64,000 bases of DNA, taken from NCBI RefSeq assembly GCF_900141735.1, contig NZ_FQYO01000004.1:1-64000 (forward strand). The letters run 5' to 3'. Made by a program: the position numbers and the translations under genes. Positions 49,259 to 58,011 of the stretch are shown here, one piece after another. How positions within the stretch are numbered: the stretch's first letter is position 1; each line of letters starts with the position of its first letter. A model generated the notes under the pieces. The model worked only from the letters and a program-made list of their open reading frames with translations, was not told where the DNA came from and did not search any database. The stretch comes from Wenxinia saemankumensis. GTDB lineage: Bacteria; Pseudomonadota; Alphaproteobacteria; Rhodobacterales; Rhodobacteraceae.

Positions 49259-50509
49259 ATGACCCGCGCCGCGCCTCATGACCGCCTGCTCTCGCCCGTC
49301 CTGATCGCCGGGTGCTTCGTCATCCTGACGGGCTTCGCGATCCGCGCCTCCTTCGGCGTGTTCCAGATCCCCATCGCCGAGGAGTTCGGCTGGCCGCGGG
49401 CCGAGTTCTCCCTCGCCATCGCGATCCAGAACCTCGCCTGGGGCATCGGGCAGCCGCTCTTCGGCGCGCTGGCCGAGAAGATCGGCGACCGCAAGGCCAT
49501 CGTCCTCGGCGCGATCACCTATGCTGTGGGCCTCGTCCTGTCGGCCGGGGCAACCACGCCGCTCCAGCATCAGCTCTACGAGGTGCTGGTCGGGTTCGGC
49601 GTGGCGGGCACCGGGTTCGGCGTGATCCTCGCCGTGGTCGGCCGGGCGAGCAGCGACGACAACCGCTCGATGGCGCTGGCCATCGCGACGGCGGCGGGAT
49701 CGGCCGGGCAGGTCTTCGGCGCGCCGCTGGCGGAATGGCTGCTGGGCTTCATGGCCTGGAACCAGGTCTTCCTCGTCTTCGCCGCCGCGATCCTCGCCGT
49801 TCTGGCGGTCCTGCCGATGATGCGGGCGCCCGCCCCCGCCTCGAAGGCCGAGCTGCAGGAGACGATGGGCGCCGCGCTGAAGCGCGCCGTGACGGACCCG
49901 TCCTACGCGCTGATCTTCATCGGCTTCTTTTCCTGCGGCTACCAGCTCGCCTTCGTGACCGCGCATTTCCCGGCCCTCGTGACCCAGATGTGCGACCCGG
50001 TCCTGCCGGGCACGACGCTCTACAACCTCGGCATCACGTCGACCTCGGCGCTGGGGGCCATCGCGATCTCGGTCATCGGGCTTGCGAACATCGCCGGCAC
50101 GCTGGCGGCGGGCTGGGCGGGCAAGCGGTTCCCGCGCAAGTACCTGCTCGCCGGGATCTATACCGGGCGCACCATCGTCGCGGCGTGGTTCATCCTGACG
50201 CCGATCACGCCGGTGACGGTCCTCGTCTTCTCGGTCGTGATGGGCTCGCTCTGGCTGGCGACGGTGCCGCTGACCAGCGGACTCGTGGCGCATCTCTACG
50301 GGCTGCGCTACATGGGCACGCTCTACGGGATCGTCTTCTTCTCGCACCAGCTCGGCAGCTTCGTCGGCGTCTGGCTGGGCGGCGCGCTCTACGATCTCTA
50401 CGGCACCTATACCGCCGTGTGGTGGGTCGGCGTCGGGGTCGGGGCGCTGTCGGCCATCGTGCATCTGCCGATCCGCGAGACGCCCCGCGCCGCGCCGCTG
50501 CCCGCCTAG
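49259..50509 (+). CDS. MFS transporter, monocarboxylate/oxalate-type
   Basis: 416 residues with 12 predicted membrane segments. The first half has GVFQIPIAEEFGWPRAEFSLAIAIQNLAWGIGQPLFGALAEKIGDRK, with the MFS loop 2-3 signature, and a cytosolic loop (RAPAPASKAELQETMGAALKRA) in the middle. The EFGWPRAEFS segment is typical of the monocarboxylate/oxalate branch. The substrate is not known. The stop codon shares the palindrome CTAG with the stop of the convergent hydrolase gene. Confidence 0.88.
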   Translation: MTRAAPHDRLLSPVLIAGCFVILTGFAIRASFGVFQIPIAEEFGWPRAEFSLAIAIQNLAWGIGQPLFGALAEKIGDRKAIVLGAITYAVGLVLSAGATTPLQHQLYEVLVGFGVAGTGFGVILAVVGRASSDDNRSMALAIATAAGSAGQVFGAPLAEWLLGFMAWNQVFLVFAAAILAVLAVLPMMRAPAPASKAELQETMGAALKRAVTDPSYALIFIGFFSCGYQLAFVTAHFPALVTQMCDPVLPGTTLYNLGITSTSALGAIAISVIGLANIAGTLAAGWAGKRFPRKYLLAGIYTGRTIVAAWFILTPITPVTVLVFSVVMGSLWLATVPLTSGLVAHLYGLRYMGTLYGIVFFSHQLGSFVGVWLGGALYDLYGTYTAVWWVGVGVGALSAIVHLPIRETPRAAPLPA

Positions 50510-51417
50510 TCCCCCTCGCGCAGCATCGCGAGCGCGTACTCCGCCACCTCGCCCGGATGGGTGTAGGGCAGTCCGTGACCGGCCCCCTCCACCAACTCCT
50601 GCTTGGCGCGGCGGTTGAAGCGGGCCATCTCGCCCAGCGCGCGCAGCGGGATCACGTCGTCCGCGCCTCCCCAGATCGCGAGGACCGGGATGTTGAGCTT
50701 CATCAGCCGCCGGTGCTCCTCCTCCTGCGGGCGGCCCGCCAGCCAGCGCAGAGAGGACAGCACGGCGGGCGCGAAGCCGCGCCGCCGCGTCTGGCGCAGC
50801 TGGATCGCGGCGAGGCCCGGCACGGCGCTGGCCTCGTTGCCGCGGCGGATCCCCCGCCGCAGCCGGAGCGGATAGGCCCAGCGGACCAGCCAGTCGCCGA
50901 TCACGGGGACGAGCTGCCAGCGCGGCACCGAGAGCGGCACCAGCCCGGCCGGCGCGAGGAGGATCAGCCGCCGTACCCGCTCGGGATGGGCGTCCGCATA
51001 GGCGGCGGCGATGGCCCCGCCCATGGAATAGCCCATGAGGACGAGGTCGTCGCCCAGCCCCTCCGCCTCCAGCAGGGCGTCGAGTTCGCGGACGTAGAAG
51101 GCCGCGTCCTGCGCTCCGGCCGCGTTGGACGACCCGCCGCGGCCGTGATGGTCAAAGGTCAGCGTGCGCCAGCCGGCCTGGCCCAGCCCCTCGGCCAGTG
51201 CGTCGAAGGCGTCGGACGGCGTGGTCAGCCCGTGGATCGCCACGATCACGCGCCCCCGCGTCTCGGGCCCGAACCAGCGCCGGCGCAGCGTGCCGGTCGC
51301 GGTCCGCACCAGATCGGAGGACGGCGCGGGATCGGGGCCCCGGCGCAGCGCCTCGCGCAGGAAGGGCGCCGCGGCGACGAGCGCCAGCCCGGCGACGAGG
51401 ATCAGCGCGATGTCCAT
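50506..51417 (-). CDS. Alpha/beta-fold hydrolase
   Basis: 303 residues. An N-terminal membrane anchor (ALILVAGLALVAAAPF) precedes the hydrolase fold with oxyanion HGLTTPS, nucleophile elbow GYSMGG, acid in GGADDVIPL and histidine in GAGHGLPY. All catalytic positions are present. The substrate is unknown. It overlaps the upstream ornithine-cyclodeaminase-like gene by 16 bases and is the last gene of the minus-strand run starting at 53910. Confidence 0.88.
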   Translation of the reverse strand: MDIALILVAGLALVAAAPFLREALRRGPDPAPSSDLVRTATGTLRRRWFGPETRGRVIVAIHGLTTPSDAFDALAEGLGQAGWRTLTFDHHGRGGSSNAAGAQDAAFYVRELDALLEAEGLGDDLVLMGYSMGGAIAAAYADAHPERVRRLILLAPAGLVPLSVPRWQLVPVIGDWLVRWAYPLRLRRGIRRGNEASAVPGLAAIQLRQTRRRGFAPAVLSSLRWLAGRPQEEEHRRLMKLNIPVLAIWGGADDVIPLRALGEMARFNRRAKQELVEGAGHGLPYTHPGEVAEYALAMLREGD

Positions 51418-52310
51418 GCGGTCAGGATATGCCGGGCGGTCATCAGGTCGAGATGGGCGCCGCCGCCGTTCTTGAAGAGGGTGATCTCGTCGTCGCTGCC
51501 GCGCCGGAACCGCTCCGGCTCGTAATGGTCGGCGAGGATGGCGTCCTCGGTCAGGGCGCCCGATCGGAGGGGCGCCATGAACTCGCCGATATGGTGGATC
51601 GTGGTCGCGCGGCTGTCGCAGAAGACCCGCGCCCGGCGGATCGCCGTGTCGTCCGCCTCGCGCATGTCGGCGCGGTAGGCGCCGATCAGGTCCACGTGCT
51701 GACCAGGCCGCAGCCACTCGCCGCGCAGCACGGGATCCGTCGACATCGTGGCGCAGGCGACGATGTCGGCCCGTCCGACGGCCGCCTGCAGGTCGCCGGC
51801 CACCTCCGCCCCGGTCTCGTCGGCGAAGCGGGCCGCCCCCTCGGGCGAGCGGTTCCAGATTGTGAACCGGGCCCCCGGGAAGGCCGCGCCGTAGGCCTGT
51901 ACCAGGCTGCGGCCCACGATGCCCGCGCCGACGATCAGGATTTCGCGGCTGTCCGGCCGGGCCAGTCGCCGTGCCGCCAGCAGGCTGTCCCCCGCGGTCT
52001 TCCATTTCGTCACGAGGTGGAAGTCGAGGATCGCCTCCAGCGTGCCGTCCGCATCGGAATAGAGCGTCATCGCCCCGCCGATCACGGGGCGGCCCTTCGC
52101 CTTGTTGCCCGGAAAGACCGTTGCGCATTTCACGGCGAGGCCCAGCCCGTCGATCCAGGCGGAACGGTTCAGCAGCGTGTCCGCACCGCGCCTGAGAAAG
52201 ACATCCTCGACCTGCGCGCGGGGCAGTTCGTGTCCCGCCGCCAGCGCGTCGGTCAGGGCGATCCAGTCGAGGACGCTCTCCCCCTCGTCGAAGCCGATGA
52301 AGGCGGTCAT
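51402..52310 (-). CDS. Ornithine cyclodeaminase/mu-crystallin family protein
   Basis: 302 residues. The Rossmann domain ILIVGAGIVGRSLVQAYGAAFP binds NAD(P). The N-terminal catalytic domain has AVKCATVFPGNKAKGRPVIGG with the substrate-binding lysine. Family members act as ornithine cyclodeaminase, alanine dehydrogenase or ketimine reductase; I cannot choose. The ATG overlaps the HAD gene stop (ATGA), so the two may share a pathway. Confidence 0.9.
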   Translation of the reverse strand: MTAFIGFDEGESVLDWIALTDALAAGHELPRAQVEDVFLRRGADTLLNRSAWIDGLGLAVKCATVFPGNKAKGRPVIGGAMTLYSDADGTLEAILDFHLVTKWKTAGDSLLAARRLARPDSREILIVGAGIVGRSLVQAYGAAFPGARFTIWNRSPEGAARFADETGAEVAGDLQAAVGRADIVACATMSTDPVLRGEWLRPGQHVDLIGAYRADMREADDTAIRRARVFCDSRATTIHHIGEFMAPLRSGALTEDAILADHYEPERFRRGSDDEITLFKNGGGAHLDLMTARHILTAWTSR

Positions 52311-52939
52311 GCCGGCACCTCGTCCAGCAGCCCCACTTCCACGAGGCGCGCCGCCAGTCCCTCCGCCCCTTCGAAGAGATGGGTCCGCCAGCCCCGCGCC
52401 TCGGCCGCCGCGACATTGGCCGGACTGTCGTCGGTGAAGAAGAGCTCGGGCCCGGACAGGCCCAGCGTCTCCTCGACATGGGCGTAGATCGCGGGCGCGG
52501 GCTTCAGCATCCGCAGCCGGCCCGAGACGAAGGCACTGTCGAAGCGCGGGATGAAGGGCATCTCGCGCTCGGCGATGGCAAAGGTCTCGTCCCCGAAATT
52601 GGTCAGGGCGTGGACCGGCACGCCGCGCGCCTGAAGCGCGGCCATCAGCCGCTGCGACTCCTCGATCCCGGGCGTCACCATCTCCAGCCAGTTGTCGCGC
52701 CAGAGGCGGATCTCGGCGGCCCAGTCCGGGTGCCGCGCGGCCAGCGCCTCGACGCTCTCGCCGAAGGGCGCGCCGCCGTCGACGGCGAGGTTCATGCCGT
52801 GCAGGTCCACCGCCTCGAACAGGGCCGCGCGCCGCTCGGCCCCGATATGGCGGTCGTACATGCGCTGCGGATTCCACTCGATCAGCACGTTGCCGATGTC
52901 GAAGATCGCGGCCTTCGGCGCAGTCCCGGTGGTCTCCAT
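52307..52939 (-). CDS. HAD-superfamily phosphatase (subfamily IA, YihX-like)
   Basis: 210 residues. HAD motifs: I, IFDIGNVLIEWN; II, ALTNFGDE; III/IV, KPAPAIYAHVEETLGL and FFTDDSPANVAAAEARGW. Motif I has Gly at the +2 position as in YihX-type sugar-phosphate phosphatases. The substrate is unknown. ATG 52939 is preferred for the IFDIGNV spacing. It overlaps the following gene; the upstream DMT carrier ends 11 bases before it. Confidence 0.9.
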   Translation of the reverse strand: METTGTAPKAAIFDIGNVLIEWNPQRMYDRHIGAERRAALFEAVDLHGMNLAVDGGAPFGESVEALAARHPDWAAEIRLWRDNWLEMVTPGIEESQRLMAALQARGVPVHALTNFGDETFAIAEREMPFIPRFDSAFVSGRLRMLKPAPAIYAHVEETLGLSGPELFFTDDSPANVAAAEARGWRTHLFEGAEGLAARLVEVGLLDEVPA

Positions 52940-52950
52940 GTCCGTCCCCT

Positions 52951-53910
52951 TCAGCGTCTGTAGCGCGGCGTCGCGGGCACCTCGGCCCTGCGGGACCGCG
53001 CCTCGAGCCAGATCATGGCGAGGCCGGAGCCGAGGATCAACGCGATCCCCATCAGCGCCACCGCGTCGGGCCGTTCGTCGAACACGGCGAAGCCCCAGAT
53101 CACCGAGAGCGGCAGGGCGAGATACTCGAACGGCGCGACCAGCGCCGCCTCGGAGGTACGGTAGGCGTGGCTGATGAAGAATCCCCCGATGGCCGAGGCC
53201 GCCCCGACGACGGCGAAGACGGGCAGGTCCGCGAGCACCGGCCAGTCCCAGGCCCGGGTGAGGAAGACGAGCGAGGCGTCCTCGGACCCGGCGAAGCGCC
53301 CCGTCCCGAGGATCGCGCCCATGACGAGCGAGACGACGACGAAGGTCGCCTGGATGTAGAAGGACATCGCCGCCGTCGTCTCGGTCCGGCCGATGGCGCG
53401 GGTCAGCATGTGCAGGCTCGCATAGCCGAAGGCGGCGAGGATGGGCAGCAGCGCGGCCGGGCGGAACGCCTCGGTCCCGGGCCGCAGGACAATGACCACC
53501 CCGACGAGGCCGAGCGCGATGGCCGTCCAGCGCCGCGGACCGACCGTCTCGCCGAGGAAGATCACCGAGAAGACGGTGATGATGAGCGGCGAGACGAAGA
53601 AGATCGCGACCCCTTCCGCCAGCGGCAGCGCCGCCAGGCCGAGGAAGAAGGTCATGTTGGCGAAGACGACGCAGCACCCGCGCAGCGCGTGCATGACCGG
53701 CCGCCGGGTCCGCAGGGCCGACAGGCCCCCCGACAGGGGCAGGATCACGGCGAAGAACAGCGTCAGCCCGAAGAGGGTCCGGATCAGAACGACCTGATGC
53801 AGCGCGTAGCCGCCCGAGAGGAACTTGATCGCCATGTCATTCACCGAGAAGGCGGTGACGGCGATCACGGCGGACAGCGCGCCGATGGCGGCGGGGGACA
53901 GCTGGGGCAT
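52951..53910 (-). CDS. DMT-superfamily (EamA) transporter
   Basis: 319 residues with ten hydrophobic segments arranged as two EamA repeats (first ending near GLVGVVIVLRPG, second near LMGIALILGSGLAMIWLE). Such proteins export or import small metabolites; the substrate is not predictable. It heads the minus-strand run carrier/HAD/cyclodeaminase-like/hydrolase, whose tight spacing suggests one operon for metabolism of an amino-acid-like compound. Confidence 0.9.
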   Translation of the reverse strand: MPQLSPAAIGALSAVIAVTAFSVNDMAIKFLSGGYALHQVVLIRTLFGLTLFFAVILPLSGGLSALRTRRPVMHALRGCCVVFANMTFFLGLAALPLAEGVAIFFVSPLIITVFSVIFLGETVGPRRWTAIALGLVGVVIVLRPGTEAFRPAALLPILAAFGYASLHMLTRAIGRTETTAAMSFYIQATFVVVSLVMGAILGTGRFAGSEDASLVFLTRAWDWPVLADLPVFAVVGAASAIGGFFISHAYRTSEAALVAPFEYLALPLSVIWGFAVFDERPDAVALMGIALILGSGLAMIWLEARSRRAEVPATPRYRR

Positions 53911-53954
53911 CGCCGCGCACCTGATACCCGATCCGCCCCGGGGTCCAGAGGCGT

Positions 53955-54425
53955 TCAGACCCGGTGGTAGGGCGCCCCCGCCAGGATCGAGGCGGCGCGG
54001 TAGAGCTGCTCGGCCAGCATCACCCGCGCCAGCATGTGCGGCCAGACCATCGCCCCGAAGGACAGCGCCATGTCGGCGCGCGCGCGCAGGGCCGGGTCCA
54101 GCCCGTCCGCCCCGCCGATCAGGAAGGCGGCCTCGCCGCGGCCCTGGTCCCGCCAGCCGCCCAGCAGGTCCGCGAAATCGGGCGAGGTCATCTGCCGGCC
54201 GCGTTCGTCCATCGCGCAGAGGGCGGCGCCGGCGGGAATCGCGCGGTCCAGCAGCGCGGCCTCGGCCGCCATGCCGCCGCCCCTGCGGTCCTCGACCTCC
54301 ACCACCCGTGCGGGGCCGAGGCCGAGCGCGCGGCCGGTGCGGTCGAACCGGGTCAGGTAATCGTCGATGAGCGTGCGCTCGGGGCCGGCGCGCAGCCGGC
54401 CCACGACGCAGAGCGTGACCTTCAC
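53955..54425 (-). CDS. rlmH: RlmH, 23S rRNA pseudouridine-1915 N3-methyltransferase
   Basis: 156 residues, SPOUT family. It methylates pseudouridine 1915 of 70S ribosomes. Seen: IGGADGLDPALRARADMALSFGAMVWPHMLARVMLAEQLYRAASILAGAPYHR, the highly conserved C-terminal block, here ending APYHRV. The start is GTG at 54425 (GTG-AAG-GTC, MKV as in relatives). It lies 27 bases after rsfS, a common pair. Confidence 0.96.
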   Translation of the reverse strand: MKVTLCVVGRLRAGPERTLIDDYLTRFDRTGRALGLGPARVVEVEDRRGGGMAAEAALLDRAIPAGAALCAMDERGRQMTSPDFADLLGGWRDQGRGEAAFLIGGADGLDPALRARADMALSFGAMVWPHMLARVMLAEQLYRAASILAGAPYHRV

Positions 54426-54452
54426 GGGAACGGAAGCGTCAGCGGAGCGACA

Positions 54453-54863
54453 TCAGCGGAACTGCGCGGCCCGCGCCTCGGGCGTGGTGGCGGCGGGCGC
54501 CCACATCTTCTCGATCTGGTAGAACTCGCGCACCTCGGGCCGGAAGACGTGGACGACCACGTCGCTGGCGTCGATCAGCACCCAGTCCGCGCTCTCCTTG
54601 CCCTCCATCTTGACGTTCAGCCCGAAGCCCTGCTTCAGCCGGTCGGCGAGCTTCTCGGCGATGGCGGCGACCTGCCGGGTGGAGCGGCCGGAAGCCACGA
54701 CCATCCAGTCGGCCATGTCAGAGCGGCCGCGCAGGTCGATGCGCGTCACGTCTTCGGCCTTGTCGTCGTCGAGGGAGGCGAGGATGGCTTCCAGAAGCTC
54801 ATCGCTCGTGTAGGAAGGCTCGCTCATGCGCGAGCCGGGGCGCGGGGCGACCTCGGTCGCCAT
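54453..54863 (-). CDS. rsfS: RsfS, ribosome silencing factor
   Basis: 136 residues from ATG 54863 (or 124 from ATG 54827, which would begin MSEPSYTSDELLEAIL). It binds L14 and blocks subunit joining in starved cells. Seen: DDDKAEDVTRIDLRGRSDMADWMVVASGRSTRQVAAIAEKL, ADWVLIDASDVVVHVFRPEVREFYQIEKMW. Neither start has a good ribosome site. A near-consensus promoter is about 75 bases upstream. Confidence 0.95.
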   Translation of the reverse strand: MATEVAPRPGSRMSEPSYTSDELLEAILASLDDDKAEDVTRIDLRGRSDMADWMVVASGRSTRQVAAIAEKLADRLKQGFGLNVKMEGKESADWVLIDASDVVVHVFRPEVREFYQIEKMWAPAATTPEARAAQFR

Positions 54864-54936
54864 GCTGGGGTGAGACAGATCATCGTCCTCCGGGTTTCGC
54901 GCCGCCGACACGGCCCCGGCGCAGGGCCATGTCCAC

Positions 54937-54971
54937 AAGATAGACGGAACGCCGTGACGTTTCAATGAAAC
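54937..54971 (-). promoter_or_regulatory. Near-consensus promoter for rsfS-rlmH with an overlapping palindrome
   Basis: The minus strand reads TTGAAA (54965-54960), 17 bases, then TATCTT (54942-54937), an excellent sigma-70 promoter. The -35 box lies within the palindrome GTTTCAATGAAAC (54959-54971), a possible operator that may act on both this promoter and the divergent ABC-F unit. Confidence 0.75.
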
Positions 54972-55066
54972 AAGGCCGCCACGCCGCCCGGACGCGGCGT
55001 TCCGCCGGGACTGTTCAATCGGGCGGCCCCGCTCTACGTTGCGGCGCGCAAGCCAAGGAGGGGAAG

Positions 55067-55138
55067 GTGGACACGCGCCGCTTCCACGACCGCACCCGAG
55101 GACCCAGGACCGCCCTGCGTCGCATGTCGCAGGGCTGA
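55067..55138 (+). CDS. Putative 23-residue leader peptide ahead of the ABC-F gene
   Basis: A GTG codon five bases after a perfect AAGGAGG ribosome site opens a 23-codon frame, MDTRRFHDRTRGPRTALRRM plus SQG, then TGA. Eight of the 23 residues are Arg or Lys-like basic. Its end lies inside an 8-bp hairpin (55112-55135). The ABC-F ATG is 83 bases downstream. This matches the layout of translation- or termination-attenuated ABC-F resistance genes, but expression is unproven. Confidence 0.5.
   Translation: MDTRRFHDRTRGPRTALRRMSQG
55112..55135 (+). promoter_or_regulatory. Leader hairpin, candidate attenuator
   Basis: GCCCTGCG (55112-55119) pairs perfectly with CGCAGGGC (55128-55135) around TCGCATGT. 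It overlaps the last codons of the leader peptide, so a stalled ribosome would melt it. Further pairing (GGCCCC/GGGGTCC, near 55180-55195) lies before the ABC-F ribosome site. Confidence 0.45.
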
Positions 55139-55220
55139 TCCGGGCCGACATCTCGATCCACGACCGGACAGTCCGCATCCGGGCCCCTCGGGGTCCGACC
55201 CGTTCTGCAGGACTTTCCCC

Positions 55221-56735
55221 ATGACCCTTCTTTCCGTTCAGGACCTCTCGCTCACCCGTGCCGAGACGCTGTTCTCCGGCCTGACCTTCACGCTGGCCAG
55301 GGGCGACCGCCTCGGCCTCGTCGCCGCGAACGGGCGCGGCAAGACCTCGCTGTTGTCGCTGATCGCGGGCGAGGACGAGCCGACCTCCGGCACGATCACC
55401 CGCGCCCGGGGCTGCCTGATCGCCCGCGTGCCGCAGGACCCGCCTGCGGAGATCATGGATCAGCCGCTGGCCGAGGCGATCCGCTCCGGCCTCGACCCCG
55501 AAACGGCGGAGCTGGAGTTCTGGCGCGCCGACATCGTTATGGACGACCTCGCCATCCCTGAGGACCTGCGGGCCACGCCGGTGCGCGCGCTGTCGGGCGG
55601 CTGGCAGCGTTTCGTCCTGCTGGGGCGGGCGCTGATCGCCGAGCCGGACGTGCTGCTTCTGGACGAGCCGACCAACCATCTCGACCTCGCCCGGATCGGG
55701 CAGGTCCAGCGCCTGCTCGCCGGCCTGCCGCAGGGCATGGCGGTGATCGCGGCCAGCCATGACCGCGCCTTCCTCGACGCGGTGACGTCCTCCACCCTCT
55801 TCCTGCGACCCGCCCGGTCGGCCGCCTTCGCCCTGCCCTACAGCCGCGCCCGCGCCGCGCTGGACGAGCGGGACGCGGCCGACGACCGCGCCTTCGAGGC
55901 CGAGATGAAGAAGGCCCGGCAGCTGCGCGCGCAGGCGGCGAAGCTGAAGAACATCGGCATCAATTCCGGCTCCGACCTGCTGGTGACGAAGACGAAGCAG
56001 CTGAAGGACCGGGCGGAAAGGATCAAGGAGGGCGCCCGCCCCGCGCATCAGGAGCGCTCTTCGGGGGCGATCCGGCTGACCAATTCGGGAACGCACGCCA
56101 AGGCGCTGCTGGCGATCGAGGAGACGGACATCGAGGTGCCGGGCCGGGTCCTGTTCCGCGTGCCCCGCCTCTGGGTCGAGCGGGGCGACCGCGTCGCCCT
56201 GCTCGGGCCGAACGGGGCGGGCAAGTCGCGGCTGATGGGTCGCGTGGCGGCCGCGCTGGCCGGCGGCGAGGATCCCGCCATCCGACCCGCCGCCACCCTG
56301 CGGCCGGGGCTGTCCGATCAGGCGCTGGCGCAGCTGGACGCCTTCCGCACCCCGTGGGAGGCAGTGACGACCGGGTTCGACCACGGCGACGCGCGGGCCC
56401 GCGCGATGCTCTCCCGGGCGGGCCTGCCCCCGGACCGGCAGACCGACCCGATGGGACGGCTCTCGGGCGGGCAGAAGGCGCGTGTGGCGCTGCTGCGGCT
56501 GCGGCTCCAGCAGCCGAACTTCTACCTGCTCGACGAGCCGACCAACCATATCGACATCGAGGGGCAGGAGGCGCTGGAGCTGGAGATGCTGGAGCATGGC
56601 GCGACCGCCCTCTTCGTCAGCCACGACCGCGCCTTCGTCCGCGCCGTGGCGAGCCGCGTCTGGTCCATCGAGGGCAAGCGCCTGGTGGAGGTGGAGGATC
56701 CGGACCCGGTCTTCGACCGGCTGATGGAAGGTTAG
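55221..56735 (+). CDS. ABC-F family ATPase (ribosome-associated)
   Basis: 504 residues with two ABC domains and no membrane part. Domain 1: Walker A AANGRGKTS, signature LSGGWQRF, Walker B LLLDEPTNHLDL. Between them a basic interdomain linker (about 215-285, KKARQLRAQAAKLKNIGI...KTKQLKDRAERIKEG) would reach the ribosomal E-site. Domain 2: GPNGAGKSR, LSGGQKAR, LLDEPTNHIDI. Members either act in translation (EttA/Uup-like) or protect ribosomes from antibiotics. The leader peptide upstream favours the inducible protection class, but this is inference. The ATG follows CAGGAC at suitable spacing. Confidence 0.9.
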   Translation: MTLLSVQDLSLTRAETLFSGLTFTLARGDRLGLVAANGRGKTSLLSLIAGEDEPTSGTITRARGCLIARVPQDPPAEIMDQPLAEAIRSGLDPETAELEFWRADIVMDDLAIPEDLRATPVRALSGGWQRFVLLGRALIAEPDVLLLDEPTNHLDLARIGQVQRLLAGLPQGMAVIAASHDRAFLDAVTSSTLFLRPARSAAFALPYSRARAALDERDAADDRAFEAEMKKARQLRAQAAKLKNIGINSGSDLLVTKTKQLKDRAERIKEGARPAHQERSSGAIRLTNSGTHAKALLAIEETDIEVPGRVLFRVPRLWVERGDRVALLGPNGAGKSRLMGRVAAALAGGEDPAIRPAATLRPGLSDQALAQLDAFRTPWEAVTTGFDHGDARARAMLSRAGLPPDRQTDPMGRLSGGQKARVALLRLRLQQPNFYLLDEPTNHIDIEGQEALELEMLEHGATALFVSHDRAFVRAVASRVWSIEGKRLVEVEDPDPVFDRLMEG

Positions 56736-57122
56736 GATTCGGGGATCGCTCCCCGCGCCCGCCGACCCTCCGGGCGGAGCGCGATCGCCGGCCCGCGGGG
56801 AGGCGGTCCTGCCGGCAGAGCGGCGGAGCCTGATGGAAGAGGTCCCGGACGATCCCGGAGCGGCGGCGAAGCGTCGACCTATCGCCGCCCCGGGGGACGG
56901 GCCGGCGATCGCGCGGCGGGCTTCGCCCGCTGTCCGCGCGGGGGCAACAGGCCGCCGGTCGGAAACCGCACAGGCGACCTCGGGACGCTCGGGATCCGGT
57001 CAGGGCGGGCCTTCGGGACCAGGCATTCCCGCCCCGGATCTGATCCGGGGCTCCGGCGATCGGGGCGCACGGCCCTCCACATGTCGAGTCCCCGGATCGG
57101 GGGAAGGGGCGGGCCCCTACCC
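56736..57122. other. 387-base gap with a REP-like palindrome, no gene seen
   Basis: It separates convergent genes (ABC-F and a DMT carrier). At 57031-57051 it has the palindrome GCCCCGGATC-T-GATCCGGGGC, preceded by CATTCCC, the form of a common alphaproteobacterial intergenic repeat. Other short G/C arms are present. No convincing coding sequence. Confidence 0.65.
57031..57051. repeat. REP-like palindrome
   Basis: A perfect 10-bp inverted repeat, GCCCCGGATC with GATCCGGGGC, around a single T. Related G/C palindromes built on GGATC occur inside xdhA at 61643-61666. Confidence 0.75.
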
Positions 57123-57974
57123 CTACCCCTTCCCCAGCCGCAGCAGCGCCGCCCCGGCCAGCGTCACGAAGGTGGAGAAGACCTTGCCGAGGTTCAGCCG
57201 CTCGCCCATCAGCCCGACCCCGATCAGCAGGGCGAAGACGATGGAGGTCTCGCGCAGGGCCGTGACGAGCGCCAGCGGCGCCTGCGTGAAGGCCCAGACG
57301 ACGATGGAATAGGCGGCGAAGGAGGCGGCGCCGCCCATCCAGAAGGTGCGGCGCGCCTCGCCCCGGGCGAGGCGGCTCAGCACGCCCGGCCGCCACCACA
57401 CCATGAAGCCGGCGAAGACCACCGAGTTCAGGACCGAGAGCATCGCGAAATAGGACCAGGGCGTCCCCGCGACGCGCGCGCCGACCCCGTCCGACAGCGA
57501 ATAGCAGGCGATGAAGGCGCCGGTGACCAGCGCCAGCGCCGTCGCCGCGCGGTTCCTCAGCCCGTCCCGTCCCCGCACGAGCGCCAGCGAGAACAGGCCC
57601 GCCGTGATCACGCAGATCGCCAGCCATTCCTGCCCCGACAGATGCGCCCCCATCAGCCCCGTCGTCACCAGCGCGACGATCAGCGGCCCGGTGCCGCGCG
57701 CGATGGGATAGACCTGCGTCAGGTCCCCGACGCGGTAGGCGTTCATCAGGAAGACCTGGTAGCCGAAATGCAGCCCCATCGAGAGCAGGACGAAGGGCCA
57801 GGCCTCCCATTCGGGCCAGGGCGCGACGGCCAGGACCAGCAGACCCAGCGGCGCGTGGCCGATCACGACGGCGGCCATCGACAGCTCCTTGTCCGCGCCC
57901 CCCTTGGCGAGGGCGTTCCACCCGGCATGGAGGGCGGCGGCGAGAAGGACGGCGAGGAAGACGGTCAGGCTCAT
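57123..57974 (-). CDS. DMT-superfamily (EamA) transporter
   Basis: 283 residues, about ten membrane segments. The N-terminus LAVLLAAALHAGWNALAKGG is typical of the phosphonate-utilisation-associated/EamA group, and VYPIARGTGPLIVALVTTGLMGAHLSG is the conserved mid-repeat. Substrate unknown. It lies 37 bases downstream of the mscS stop in the same direction and may share its transcript. Confidence 0.9.
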   Translation of the reverse strand: MSLTVFLAVLLAAALHAGWNALAKGGADKELSMAAVVIGHAPLGLLVLAVAPWPEWEAWPFVLLSMGLHFGYQVFLMNAYRVGDLTQVYPIARGTGPLIVALVTTGLMGAHLSGQEWLAICVITAGLFSLALVRGRDGLRNRAATALALVTGAFIACYSLSDGVGARVAGTPWSYFAMLSVLNSVVFAGFMVWWRPGVLSRLARGEARRTFWMGGAASFAAYSIVVWAFTQAPLALVTALRETSIVFALLIGVGLMGERLNLGKVFSTFVTLAGAALLRLGKG

Positions 57975-58011
57975 CCCGGCATCTGCCCATGCGCCCGGCG
58001 CGGGCGCAAGG

